Below, piece by piece: positions 45,993 to 56,033 of a stretch of 64,000 nucleotides of DNA. How positions within the stretch are numbered: the first letter of the stretch is position 1; each line of letters begins with the position of its first letter. Under the pieces are notes generated by a model. It saw only the letters and a program-made list of their open reading frames with translations, had not been told where the DNA came from and did no database searches. The DNA is from Dastarcus helophoroides. Lineage: Eukaryota; Arthropoda; Insecta; Coleoptera; Bothrideridae. A program made the translations under genes and the position numbers. Location of the stretch: positions 13,628,442 through 13,692,441 of the forward strand of contig CM053332.1 of NCBI GenBank assembly GCA_028583605.1, in the 5' to 3' direction.

Positions 45993-46270
45993 ATGTCAAA
46001 AAAGTTCAGCAGAAGTTCTTATAATTTAGCAGACAGGTGGTACGAGCATAATGTCCAAAATACTTCTTTTTGTTTTGTATGTTTAATCATGAATTCTCCA
46101 CAAAGCGACCTTACTTGGTTGGATTTCCAAAGGTATTAGCGATTTAAAGCACATTGGTGGCCTAATGGCCAAATTAAAACGACATAAAATAACTAAAAAA
46201 CATCCTGTTAACTTGATGGATTATTCAGTTTTGACTAAAATGAGTATAGTGTGCCAGCTAAACCCTGCAT
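45993..46270 (+). pseudogene. hAT/ZMYM1-like transposase N-terminus, split
   Basis: ATG 45993 opens MSKKFSRSSYNLADRWYEHN and then the zinc-finger-like FCFVCLIMNSPQSDLTWLDF. A frameshift near 46130 leads to SDLKHIGGLMAKLKRHKITK, HPVNLMDYSVLTKMSIVCQL and NP, where the sequence is cut by hAT element B at 46270. The pattern of W, FCFVC, tryptophan, KHI and spaced H residues fits the TTF-type zinc finger that starts hAT-derived ZMYM1-like proteins. After the inserted element a short piece (CMLNSIPN, stop) continues from 49843. It is decayed. Because it lies about 375 bp downstream of the candidate exons on the same strand, it could also have been mistaken for a host exon. Confidence 0.65.
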
Positions 46271-49200
46271 CAGTGGCGGCTCGCACATAGGCACTGTGGA
46301 ACTGCAGCACCCCCAGTTTCCACTTGAAATTATTGATAACATTTAATGTAATGAATTTTTTCAAAATTTTAACTTTTTGATAATTACGAGTTTTTTCTAA
46401 ATTTTGGCTTTCCTAGAAAATTTTAATTTGCTTTTTGAAAATTTACCTTCTTTTTTCAAATTTAAGCTCTACTAGAACTGTTTTTGATAACATCGAGTTT
46501 TTTAACAATTTTTTGTTTTCAAAATTTTAGCTTCTTTTCGAAAGTTGACTTTTCTGAAATTTGGAACTTTACTTAAAAATGTCGGTATTTTTCAAAAGGT
46601 TTTTTTTTAATTCCGATTTTTGAAAGCTTTGACTTCTCCGAAAATTTCTTTTTTTTTGATTATGGCGATTAAAAATTGCGAACTTTCAAATTTAAAATTT
46701 TCACGAAAGATTCCGTTTTTTTTAGTTTTCTCAAAATTCCATTCTTTGAAAATTCTTTGCCATATTTGAAAAATATCGAGTTTTTTAAAAACTCGGCTTT
46801 TTTCAAAATTTTGGATTTTGTTAAAACACTATATCCATTTGTCAAATTGTACCTGATTCCGGCTTTTCTCCGACTTTGAATTTTTTTGTTGAAAATTTCT
46901 ATTTTGTTCACAATTTTGACTTTTTTTTTAAAATGTCGATATTTATTAAATCTCAATATTTTTTGAAATTTCCGTACATTTCGTGAACTATTTATGAAAA
47001 TTCGCTATTTTTTTCAAATATTGATACACTTTTGAAAATGTCGACTTTTTGCAATTTGTCGACTTTCTTTTTCATAAATTCGATTTTTCGAAGATCTTGG
47101 TTTTTTAAATCGAATATTTTTCTTTTAAATTCGACTCCAACATCGTTTGAAAAGTCGAATTTTTGAAAGCTAATTTTTTTTCAAAACTTTGAATTTCAAA
47201 TATTTCTGGTCCCAAAAATGTTATCATTTTATCAAATTTTTAATTTTTATAAACATTTAGATAATTTTAAATGTTGACTTTTTTAAATCTCGACATTTTT
47301 TGAAATTTTCGAAATTTTCTTCAAAAATTCCACTCTTTGAAAGTTCCTACGTCGTTTGAAAGGTCGAATTCTTTGAAAACTGTTTTTTTTTCAAAACTTT
47401 GAATTTCATATATTTCTGGTCCCAAAAATGTTGTCATTTTATCAAATTTTTAATTTTTATGAACATTTAGATAATTTTAAATGTTGACTTTTTTAAATCT
47501 CGACATATTTTAAAATTTTCGAAATTTTCTTCAAAAGTTTCACTCTTTGAAAGTTCCTACGTCGTTTGAAAGGTCGAATTCTTTGAAAGCTGATTTTTTT
47601 TTCAAAATGTTCAATTTTAATTATTTCTGGTTCCAAAAATGTCGCTATTTTATTAAATTTTTAATTTATTTGAAAATTTCGACATTTTTAGATGTTGACT
47701 CTTTTAAATTTTGACTTTTTTTGTAATTTTCGATTTTTTTTGTCGGCTGCTTTTAAAAATTTCAAATATTTCAAGAATTTCGGGGTATATTTTGAAATGT
47801 TTGGTTTTTTAATTTCGACTTTTTTTTTCAAAATTTAGATTTTTCTTTAACCTTTTTGAAATTTTCCACCATTTTCATCGACTTCATATTGAGATTTCTT
47901 TGAATATTTAGGCTTTTTTTTTAGAAATTTTGATTTTTTTGAACATTTTGGCAGTTTTTCAAACTTCTCACTCGTATTTTTTGAAAGTGTCAATTTTATT
48001 AAAAGCTGGATTTTTTAAAATTTCTGATTTCCTTCAAATCCTACCCTTTCTCCGGATGCTGTCCTTCACTTCTTTCCAATATTCACTTTCGTTTGAAAAT
48101 TTTGATTTTCTTCAAAATTTAAATTTGAAAATTTAAAAATCACGACATTTTTAAAATCTTCTTGCTATTTTCGTTGACTGTTTCTTTAAAATTTGCCATA
48201 TTTTTAAAGTTTCAAGCTTTTTGAAAAATGTCGATTTCTAACAAATTGTCGACATTTTTTTTATAATTTCGACTTTTTGAAAATGGAAACATTTTTTTCA
48301 AAATCTCTTTTTGAAAATTTTTACTTTTGTTGAAAATGTCAATTTTTCTGAAACGTTTTTGAAATTTCCTACTATTTTCTTCGACTAGTTTTTTTTTTGT
48401 TTAGGTATTTTCGAAATTGCCACCGTTTTCTTTGGAAATTTTAATTCTTTTTTAATTTTTGCAATTTTTTAAACCTCTAACTTTTTGAAATTTCTTATTT
48501 CTTTGAAAATATGGAGTTTTTAAAAGCTGGACTTTTTTCAAAATTTCACTTTTTTGATATTTTTCATTTTTTTTTCAAATCTTACCGTTTTAGAATTCTG
48601 CTCTTCACTTCTTTCCCATTTTCAATTTTTGTGAAAATTTCGATATTCTTTAACATTCCCATTTTTTCTGTAAATTTAAAAATCTCGACATTTTTTTAAA
48701 TTCACGACTGCTTTCGTTGACCATTTTTTAGAATTCGATATTTTTTAAATTTTCCATTTTTTTAATTTTGGCTCTTAACAAATGGTCGAAATTTTTTCAT
48801 AACTTCTACTTTTTGAACATCTTGACTTTTTAAAAATTGAAAATTTTTTTCAAATTTTTTTAAATGTCGAGTGTTTGTAAAATTTTGAGTCCTGAAATTT
48901 TCGACTTTTATTAAAAGCTCCACCTTTTTCCTATTAAAGAAAAAATTAAATAGTTTTATAGATGCGGATATTTTTGAAAATTTTTAATTTTTGGCAAACT
49001 TAATTTTAAACATTTTTAAAATTTTTGTTTTTAAAAATGTTCCTATTTTTTTCAAAATTTTGGTTTTTTTTAAAGATTTCGAATTTTTTTTGAAAATGTC
49101 GATGTTTTAAATCTCTACATTTTTTGAAATTGTTGACTATTTTTGTCGACTATATTTCAAAATGTTTTCAATATTTTTGTAAATTGTGATTACTTTTTTT

Positions 49201-49834
49201 TTAATACTTCCATTTTACACATTCAAATTATATTTTTTGTAATGTAAAATTATAAATTAACAATTTTTACATTTTCGAAAAGATATTGACGCTATTTTGA
49301 AAGCTTCATTTTAAATTTTAATTCTATTTTTCGAAATTTTAAGTTTTAGCTCTGTTTTAATACCAGAGTTATTTCAAGAGTTTTTTTTCCAAGGTTGAAT
49401 ATTATTTTTTAAGTAAATTCCGACTTTTTTCCCGAAATTTGGAATTTTATCTTCAAATTTCGATGTTTTATCACTTTTTTTGACTTTAATCCTGAAGTTG
49501 AATATTTTTTATTGAAATATCGTTAAAAACCGTTATTGCAAATTTGAAGATTTCTTCAAAAATGCTAAAATGTAATTTTAAATTTTGATTTTTTTTACCA
49601 AAAACTTGCTAAATTTTTACCGGTTTCTGGAAAATAAAACTCTTTTTTTTTAGAAATTACAATTTTAATCTTGTAATTTCGACTGTTTTCCCAAAGTTTG
49701 CTAAATTAATTAATTTACAATTTAAATAAAAACTTTTGAAAATTTAAAAATGGAATCAGCCTGAATTTGACACAAAAGCTGAATATTTTCTGGAGCAGCA
49801 CCCCCACTTATTTTAGCTAAGAGCCGCCGCTGCC
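46271..49834. mobile_element. hAT-type non-autonomous element B, satellite-filled
   Basis: The element is 3,564 bp with the exact 8-bp duplication CCCTGCAT at 46263-46270 and 49835-49842. Its ends are CAGTGGCGGCTC and, reversed, CAGCGGCGGCTC (11 of 12). Subterminal GCAGCACCCCCA occurs near both ends (46303 and 49796) in direct orientation. The interior is the ~20-bp quasi-repeat, T-rich on + throughout. It includes a ~211-bp tandem unit at 47160-47650 (CCCAAAAATGTTATCATTTT at about 47213, 47425 and 47633 in variants). No transposase frame is present. It lies in a decayed hAT-like gene. Confidence 0.93.
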
Positions 49835-49842
49835 CTGCATGT

Positions 49843-50110
49843 ATGTTAAATAGCATTCCCAATTAATTGGACGACTTTTGCAGTAGTGAACCAAGTCACA
49901 AATTCCTAAACATTAGATTTTCAGCATATAGTTCAGAAGAGAGATCTTCGCTGTAAGAAAGAACCACGTCTCATTTTAAAACCTATCTAACCAATCTATT
50001 AACCGAAAAACCAATCAGCTGAATGAATTGGGCAGGTAAAGAACCTGCAGAAGGGACCCAAGGGCTTTGGTTCCTTTCTGTAAAACAGAAAGTTAATAAC
50101 ATATTAATGT
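49843..50110. other. flank of hAT element B
   Basis: It probably includes the continuation of the pseudogene at 45993, but the reading frames are too broken to follow. Confidence 0.3.
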
Positions 50111-51200
50111 GTTCACAGGTGTAGCTAAAATAGGTGCCTGCCCCTTCTGGTTCGGGCAATCAATTAAAAATTTATATTCAACTAGGGGGACTTTTTCCAG
50201 AGGTTTCCGTTTTTTCTTCAAAATTTGTTCTTATTTGAAATTTCAATATTTTCTCTAAATATCCACTTTTTTTTCAAAATTCGCCTTTTTTTTACAAAAT
50301 GTGTCTGTTTCTTTTGTAATTTCGAATTTGTTTTTACAATTTTGAAATCTTACTTTAAAATTCTCCGTTCATTTTTTTTGCTAATTCTCAAATTACGACT
50401 TTTTCAAAAAATGTCTACTCTTCTAAGAATCCCATATAAATTTCGGTTGGTTTATCAAAATTTGCCTTTTTCTGAAAATTTGCCGACTAATAAAAAGGTA
50501 AAAATTTTGAAAAATGTTTTTTGAAACTTTTTGTATAAAGGCAAAAATTTGTAGAACATTTTCTTTGGGAATTTCAACAGTTTTTTGTAAGTTCAACTGC
50601 AGGTGGGGCCCAAGGCCTGGCTTTCCGCCAAACGAAAAGTTAATAAATTAATCGTTTCGTAGCTGTATCTAGAATAAGGCAAGATACTGCCCCCCCTCCC
50701 CCTCCTCCGGTTCAAGCATTTATATTTAGCTAAGACTTTTTCAGTAGTTTCGATTTTTTCTTCAAAATTCGTTTCTCCTTGAAATTTCTCTAAACATCGA
50801 ATTTTTTTCTCAAAATTCATCTTTTTTCCCTAAATTTGTCTTTTTTAATTTCAAATTTGTTTTTACATTTTGGTTTCTATCATCAAAATCTAACTTTCAC
50901 AAAAGTTTGAAATTTTATCCGAAAATTCTTCCTTATTTTAGTTTATTTACTTATTTATTTTTCAAAATTTCACTATTCCTCAAAATTCGTCTTTTCCTGA
51001 AAATCCGATATACATAGGGTTTAATTATCAAAATTTGCCTTTTTCTGAAAATTTACCGATTCTGAAGAAAAAAAGTAAAATTTTTGGAAATTTTCATTTT
51101 TAGTCAAGAAAAAATTTTGGGGTGCTTTTTCTTTGGGAATTTCAACAGTTTTTTTTTTAAATCTATCGTTTTAAAATTCTAACTTGTTACTTAACACTTT
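50045..51200 (+). repeat. divergent tandem repeat, unit ~552 bp
   Basis: CTGCAG followed by GGGACCCAAGGGCTTTGG-type sequence starts units at 50045 and 50597. Each contains GTTAATAA, a GTAGCT step, a C-rich block (GCCCCTTCTGG or GCCCCCCCTCCCCCTCC), a TTATATTTA phrase, then quasi-repeat with TTTTTCTTCAAAATTTGTTC and TTTGCCTTTTTCTGAAAATT near the end of each. A third start is suggested at 51220-51280. Confidence 0.8.
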
Positions 51201-51204
51201 TTAC

Positions 51205-51588
51205 AACTAGATCAAATACTGGACAGGGTAGATCACTCGTTTCTGGCTTAAACACTCTAAAGAAAATATTCAGCCAGCCAATTCCGAGTTATTCTCAAAA
51301 TTCACCCAATTTTTGAAATTTCAACAAAATTCGTTCTCGAAAATTTGATTTCGATTTTTTTTTTTGAAGCCTTAATCTTTTCCTCGAAATTTCGCATTTT
51401 TTTATAAATCTTTTTTGATTTTTCGATTTTTTTCCTCGAAATTCGTCTTTATTTTGGAAATTTCAACATTTTTCTTTAAATTCGTCTATTTTCAAAACCA
51501 CGGCCTTATCTTAACTTTGTTCTTGAAATTCGTCTCTCTCAAAATGTAGATATTTTTCAAAATTCTTCCTAAACACCATTCTCAACTG
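51205..51588 (+). repeat. degenerate array
   Basis: A T-rich quasi-repeat, preceded by the shared lead-in AAAATATTCAGCCAGCC. It is cut at 51590 by a nested foldback element and continues at 52822. Confidence 0.7.
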
Positions 51589-51590
51589 TA

Positions 51591-52819
51591 CAGGTTGAAC
51601 CAAATTTCATTTCTACTACAGGGAACGCGGAAACCATTAGAGATACAAGGAAGCTTTAATAAGCAAAGTAGTGCAGAATTTAATGCCTAGCAATATTCCG
51701 CTGAGAAAACAATTGAATTCTAATTCGTTTTGATTTTATTTAAAAAAAAACTGAAAATCGCCATTTTTGATAATGAGCTGTAACTTGTTTATTTGAAGTC
51801 CGATCGAAAAAATCAAAAACTATAATTACTTGGTTTTTAGGGCCTTTTCGTTGGCAAACGTTATTTTTTTTAAATTTAACTCTTTCTGAGAAAATGATAC
51901 AAACTTTGTTATTTCTTATGGAAGCCATATTGAATTTTTTCATTTTCGAATTCAGCATATCTTTCCGATTAATTTAATATATGTCATAACATACTTCAAA
52001 TGTGGCAAAGTGAGCAAAGCGACTTTCTCATGACTCATGCCCAAGTGTGCGTTATAGGCTTCTCTAGAAGTAAAGTATTCTAAAACGGATAATGTGCATA
52101 AATATGAGAGTTATTTCTACTGTTAGTTTGTCAGATATTTCACGTTATCCGAGTAAGTATTCAAGGTTAAAAGAATTTTTGTAAAAATTGCTGACAAAAT
52201 TTTTAGAATATCCATACATTTTCATAGAATTACGCTATTTAAAGGGGTCTGTACATGTTTGTTACAATATTTTTGGTTTTTCTATAATTATTATTACGTA
52301 ATTAGGTACTGCATTTTTATTACTAAAAGTTATGGCACTTGCATCGCTTACTATAATTTTTTTGTTTAAAAATAATAAATTACCTCATTTAATTTACTTT
52401 GTTACATTTGAAGTATGACATCAGCTTAATCAGAAAATATGCTGAATTCGAAAATAATAAAATGTAATATGGCGTCCATAAGAAATAACAAAGTTGACAT
52501 AATTTTCTTGGAAACAGTTGAATTTAGAAAAAAATAACGTACATCAATGAAAAGACCTTGAAAATCAACAAATAACATTTTTTTCAATTGGAACTTATAT
52601 CGGACAATCGGACTTTATAGAAACAAGTTACGGCTGATTTTTAAAAATGGCGATTTTCAGTTTTTTCTATATAAAATCAAGATAAGTTGGAATTCAATTG
52701 TTTTCTCAACGGAATATTATTAGGCATTAAATTCTGCATTACTTTGCCTATTTAAGCTTCCTTGTATCTCTAATAGTTTACGAGATCCCTGTAGTGGAAA
52801 TCAAATTTGGTTCAACCTG
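51591..52819. mobile_element. 1.2-kb foldback element with ~430-bp arms, TA target
   Basis: The ends are CAGGTTGAACCAAATTTCAT and, reversed, CAGGTTGAACCAAATTTGAT. TA flanks both sides (51589-51590 and 52820-52821). The arms (51591-52015 and 52390-52819) are inverted copies with substitutions and indels, sharing GAAAATCGCCATTTTT, GAAATAACAAAGTT-like and GAATTCAGCATAT phrases. The central 375 bp is unique. There is no transposase. TA duplication points to the Tc1/mariner superfamily. Confidence 0.88.
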
Positions 52820-52821
52820 TA

Positions 52822-53560
52822 TATTTTCTCAAAATCTTACATTCAACGCGAAATATCCATTTTTTCTGAAAATCCGTATTTGCCTCGGAGTCCGTCTTCT
52901 TTCCGAAATATCCACAATTGATTTAATCAATTTTTATTCGAAAAAATCCCCTTTTTTGACTTTCTCTGTAAAACCTCCAATTTTTTTTTTACTCGAAATT
53001 GGTATATTTTCTCCAAATTTCGACTAGTTTTTAAAATTCATTATTTTATATTTCGACTTTATTCGCGAAAATTCGAACTGATTTTTCTTAGAATTGACTT
53101 TTTCTGAAAAATTTCGATCTTTTTCTCGATTTGGAAGTTTTTCTTAAAATTCTCGATGGTTTTTTATTAGATTTTGCATTTTTTTTTAATTGGAGTTATT
53201 TAAAAATTTCAACACCTTAGAATCTGAATTTTCAGAAATTTTGATTGGATTCTTAATGTTTGACTTTTTTTAAGTTTCTTTTTTAATTTTGAGTTCAAAT
53301 TTTGTTATTCGACATTTCTAGATACTATGATTTTTTTTATCGAAATTCGAAATTTCGAACTGATTCTCCAAATTGTATTTTTTGAAATAAAGTATCAGAA
53401 ATCGTCTTTTTTCGAAATGCTATCATTTTTCTTTATATTCATCTTTTATTGAAAGTAGACTTTTCTGAAATTACGCCTTTTATCTGGAAAGACGATGTTA
53501 TTATGTTTTTAGAAATATTTACTCGAAATTGGCTACCTTTATACAGTACCGTACGAATGA
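52822..53560 (+). repeat. degenerate array, continuation
   Basis: The T-rich quasi-repeat resumes right after the nested foldback element and fades near 53560. Confidence 0.7.
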
Positions 53561-53833
53561 TTTATTTTTTAAAAAGGAACCAACCCACATAAACGTAAAA
53601 TTTCAGTAGATAAATTATTTTTGATAAAGTGTTGGTTAATACATTCGTTGTACATATTTTAAGTCAAAATATGTCACTGGTCAATATGTATTGCTGCACG
53701 CTATCGGTTCGAAAATTAAAACTTACCAGTTAGATTACCACTGGAGACACGATTCCCAGCCTGTAATCCCCGAGAGTTTACATACATTCTCCATTCTCTT
53801 CGCTGGCCGACGATCGTAGAGAATTTTTAATAC

Positions 53834-54138
53834 TGTTGTGCGTTAGCGGTACGAAAATTAAAACTTCGTGAATTGTAAACAATTTATTTCAAACTTATTT
53901 CGGAACACCACAATTATAATTCACTTAACTATCACACTTTTTGGCTAACGAACTAAGCAACTAAATAACTGACTCCACGAGGGAAAGACGGTCGCGTATT
54001 AATACCCTTCCGGTTTTCTAGAACGGAATCCGTGCAAATAGGATTATCACTAACGGAAACTTCTGGAGCGCTTATCTGCCGCATGATTCATTCTCGCGGC
54101 CGCTTCCCCTTTTTAAATGTTTCTACAGAATTCCTTAC
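53834..54138 (-). mobile_element. probable solo LTR
   Basis: On the minus strand it runs TGTAAGGAATTCTG...CGCACAACA, so it has TG and CA ends. GGTATTAATACGCGACC and GTTATTTAGTTGCTTAG lie in the middle, and a polyadenylation-like TTGAAATAAATTG lies about 50 bases from the 3' end, all typical of an insect LTR. The terminal phrase TTAGCGGTACGAAAATTAAA recurs in variant form at 53705-53725. The flanking pentamers AATAC and CAATC do not match, so the target duplication is not confirmed. Confidence 0.5.
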
Positions 54139-54139
54139 A

Positions 54140-55935
54140 CAATCACGAATACAAATTTTACATTTGGTTACACTGTATCTGTATTGATCATTTATAAATT
54201 GGTGTCAAAATTTAACTATCGATTTTTCAATAACTGTTTTTTGGGGTTGGTTTTATTTTGCAAACAGTCGTCTAATTGTGGATAAAATTTGGAAGCATAT
54301 TTTGCAAGAAATGTCTGTCGGAGGATTTCCGGACCTCCCGTTGCTCTTCCAATGCGAAAAGTGGCCAGTCGCCACTGACAAGCCAACTTGATAAATAACG
54401 TACACCCTAATTTATAATTTTTCTTTTTGACAAATGATCCATAACAAAAAAAAAATGATATTGTGCTTCTTTTGAGATGTTGAAATTATTACATTTGTTT
54501 TTTATTTAATCCCCAATCAAGAAGGGTAACAGAACATAGTGAAATGGATTGGGAAGTTAAAAGTTATTCACTAGATGTTTACGAGAAGTTATTAATGAGA
54601 TACGTAGCCGAAGATATTACTCATAGGTTTGAGACGTCTGTGGAATTTTTACAAGTAATTGGGTGTAATGCTGTACGTTCGAGACTTCGAGATATCGAAT
54701 ATTCTAGAATGTGTGGAATACCAGTCTGCAGCAGTCGCACTTTAAGTTAGTCACTCACATGTAAATTACGGTTAGACGACCAAGATATTCCATTGTTCAG
54801 TTAAAGTGTTAAAAATCCACTGTGTTCGAACTACGTAAATCCTAACACATAACAATATTTATTAATGTTGACCTAATCTGTAGATAGTGGTTCTAGAGTA
54901 TTTACAAATCGAAAGTATTCTGAGAAATTAGGTTTATCGGGGTTTGTTGTCAATCTACCTGTACAAGATTACTAAAGGATGCACACAAATCGGATCGTGT
55001 GGCAACAAGTGGAAAGCCGACAAAACATTTGCCTAGATGTTAACTGCATCACGGAAGCATAACAGGAAGGCGACCGCAGCAGGCGGCGGTCCTGGCGTGC
55101 AAATCAAATGGGTGGGCATGCTGCTTACAGCAAGCACGACAACGCTCGCAGGGTGGACGTGAAATCCACCGACCTCGGCCTTGACGTCAAGAGGAATAAT
55201 AGTAGTGTGCACGTCCTTGACATCCGCCTCCGCACTGTCTGTTATCAAGGAAATAAGGTCAGTAGTCGGGTCTGGGGTCGGACTAGTCCTGATCGTTGAC
55301 CTAGGGGGATTCCCGGTTTATCCTGCCATTTACACGGTCGCCTTATTGCACGCCGGTCGCCTGGCCTACTAGTGGCGGCCGCACTTGATCTCACCGCAAA
55401 AAAGGAAGATAAGGACATCATTCGGGCCAACGCTGAAGCGTATACGGGACCGCTTTCATGTTGTTGACAAATGCGGGGTGAACTTCGTGATTTTGTTACA
55501 CAATGTATCCGATCCCTTTTCAATGTATGTCCTGTTTGTGTATTCCTTCTGTAAAATTCCAGAGTTTATTTTTTACTTTGATACTTTCCTTGTCATTCAA
55601 CACAATTTCATAATACTTATTTATGACAAGGTTGTTTTGGAGAGCACATTATTCAAGTATTTGATATTTTTAACCTTTAGGTGCTTAACGGAATTGTTCA
55701 ATATTTAAAACCCGTACAATATATTTAATTATAAATATAAAAAATAATGAAGTCGAGTTATTTTCTGAAAGTAGCAGGTAAGAATTTAAATATTTGACTT
55801 TGACGAGTACACGTTGTCTCCTGCGATCGCAATTGTAAAATTCTGTATCCAATAATTCTGAGTGCCACGAAAATGCAATGCAAGTACTCTCATCGGCTAG
55901 CATTGGGAGAAAGGAGAGCAAAAAATCTTATTTAT
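54140..55935. other. mostly unassigned DNA
   Basis: A frame open from 54484 to 54750 (MDWEVKSYSLDVYEKLL... from 54544) could contain an exon at 54522-54654, bounded by CCCCAATCAAG and CAA/GTAATT. Support is weak. 55020-55480 is GC-rich with overlapping frames on both strands and is unrecognised. The rest shows nothing. Confidence 0.35.
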
Positions 55936-55949
55936 TGAAGACTGGGATG

Positions 55950-56033
55950 TACAGCTACCCAGATGATAGTAGCCTGGTGTCATCTTTTTTCTTCGACAAA
56001 CCATTATCCGTCGCTGCTTCAGATCGACTAAGG
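55950..56033 (+). pseudogene. LINE reverse transcriptase, YxDD fragment
   Basis: It encodes MYSYPDDSSLVSSFFFDKPL and SVAASDRLR. The catalytic YADD box has become YPDD. The parallel copy at 3065-3105 keeps YADD. The frame is cut at 56033 by hAT element C and resumes at 59274. Confidence 0.85.

Noticed and set aside
54522..54654. Exon candidate inside an 88-codon open stretch
   Set aside because: The splice sites are mediocre, its phase does not match the 45.4-kb gene and no family resemblance was seen. It is noted in the region entry only.
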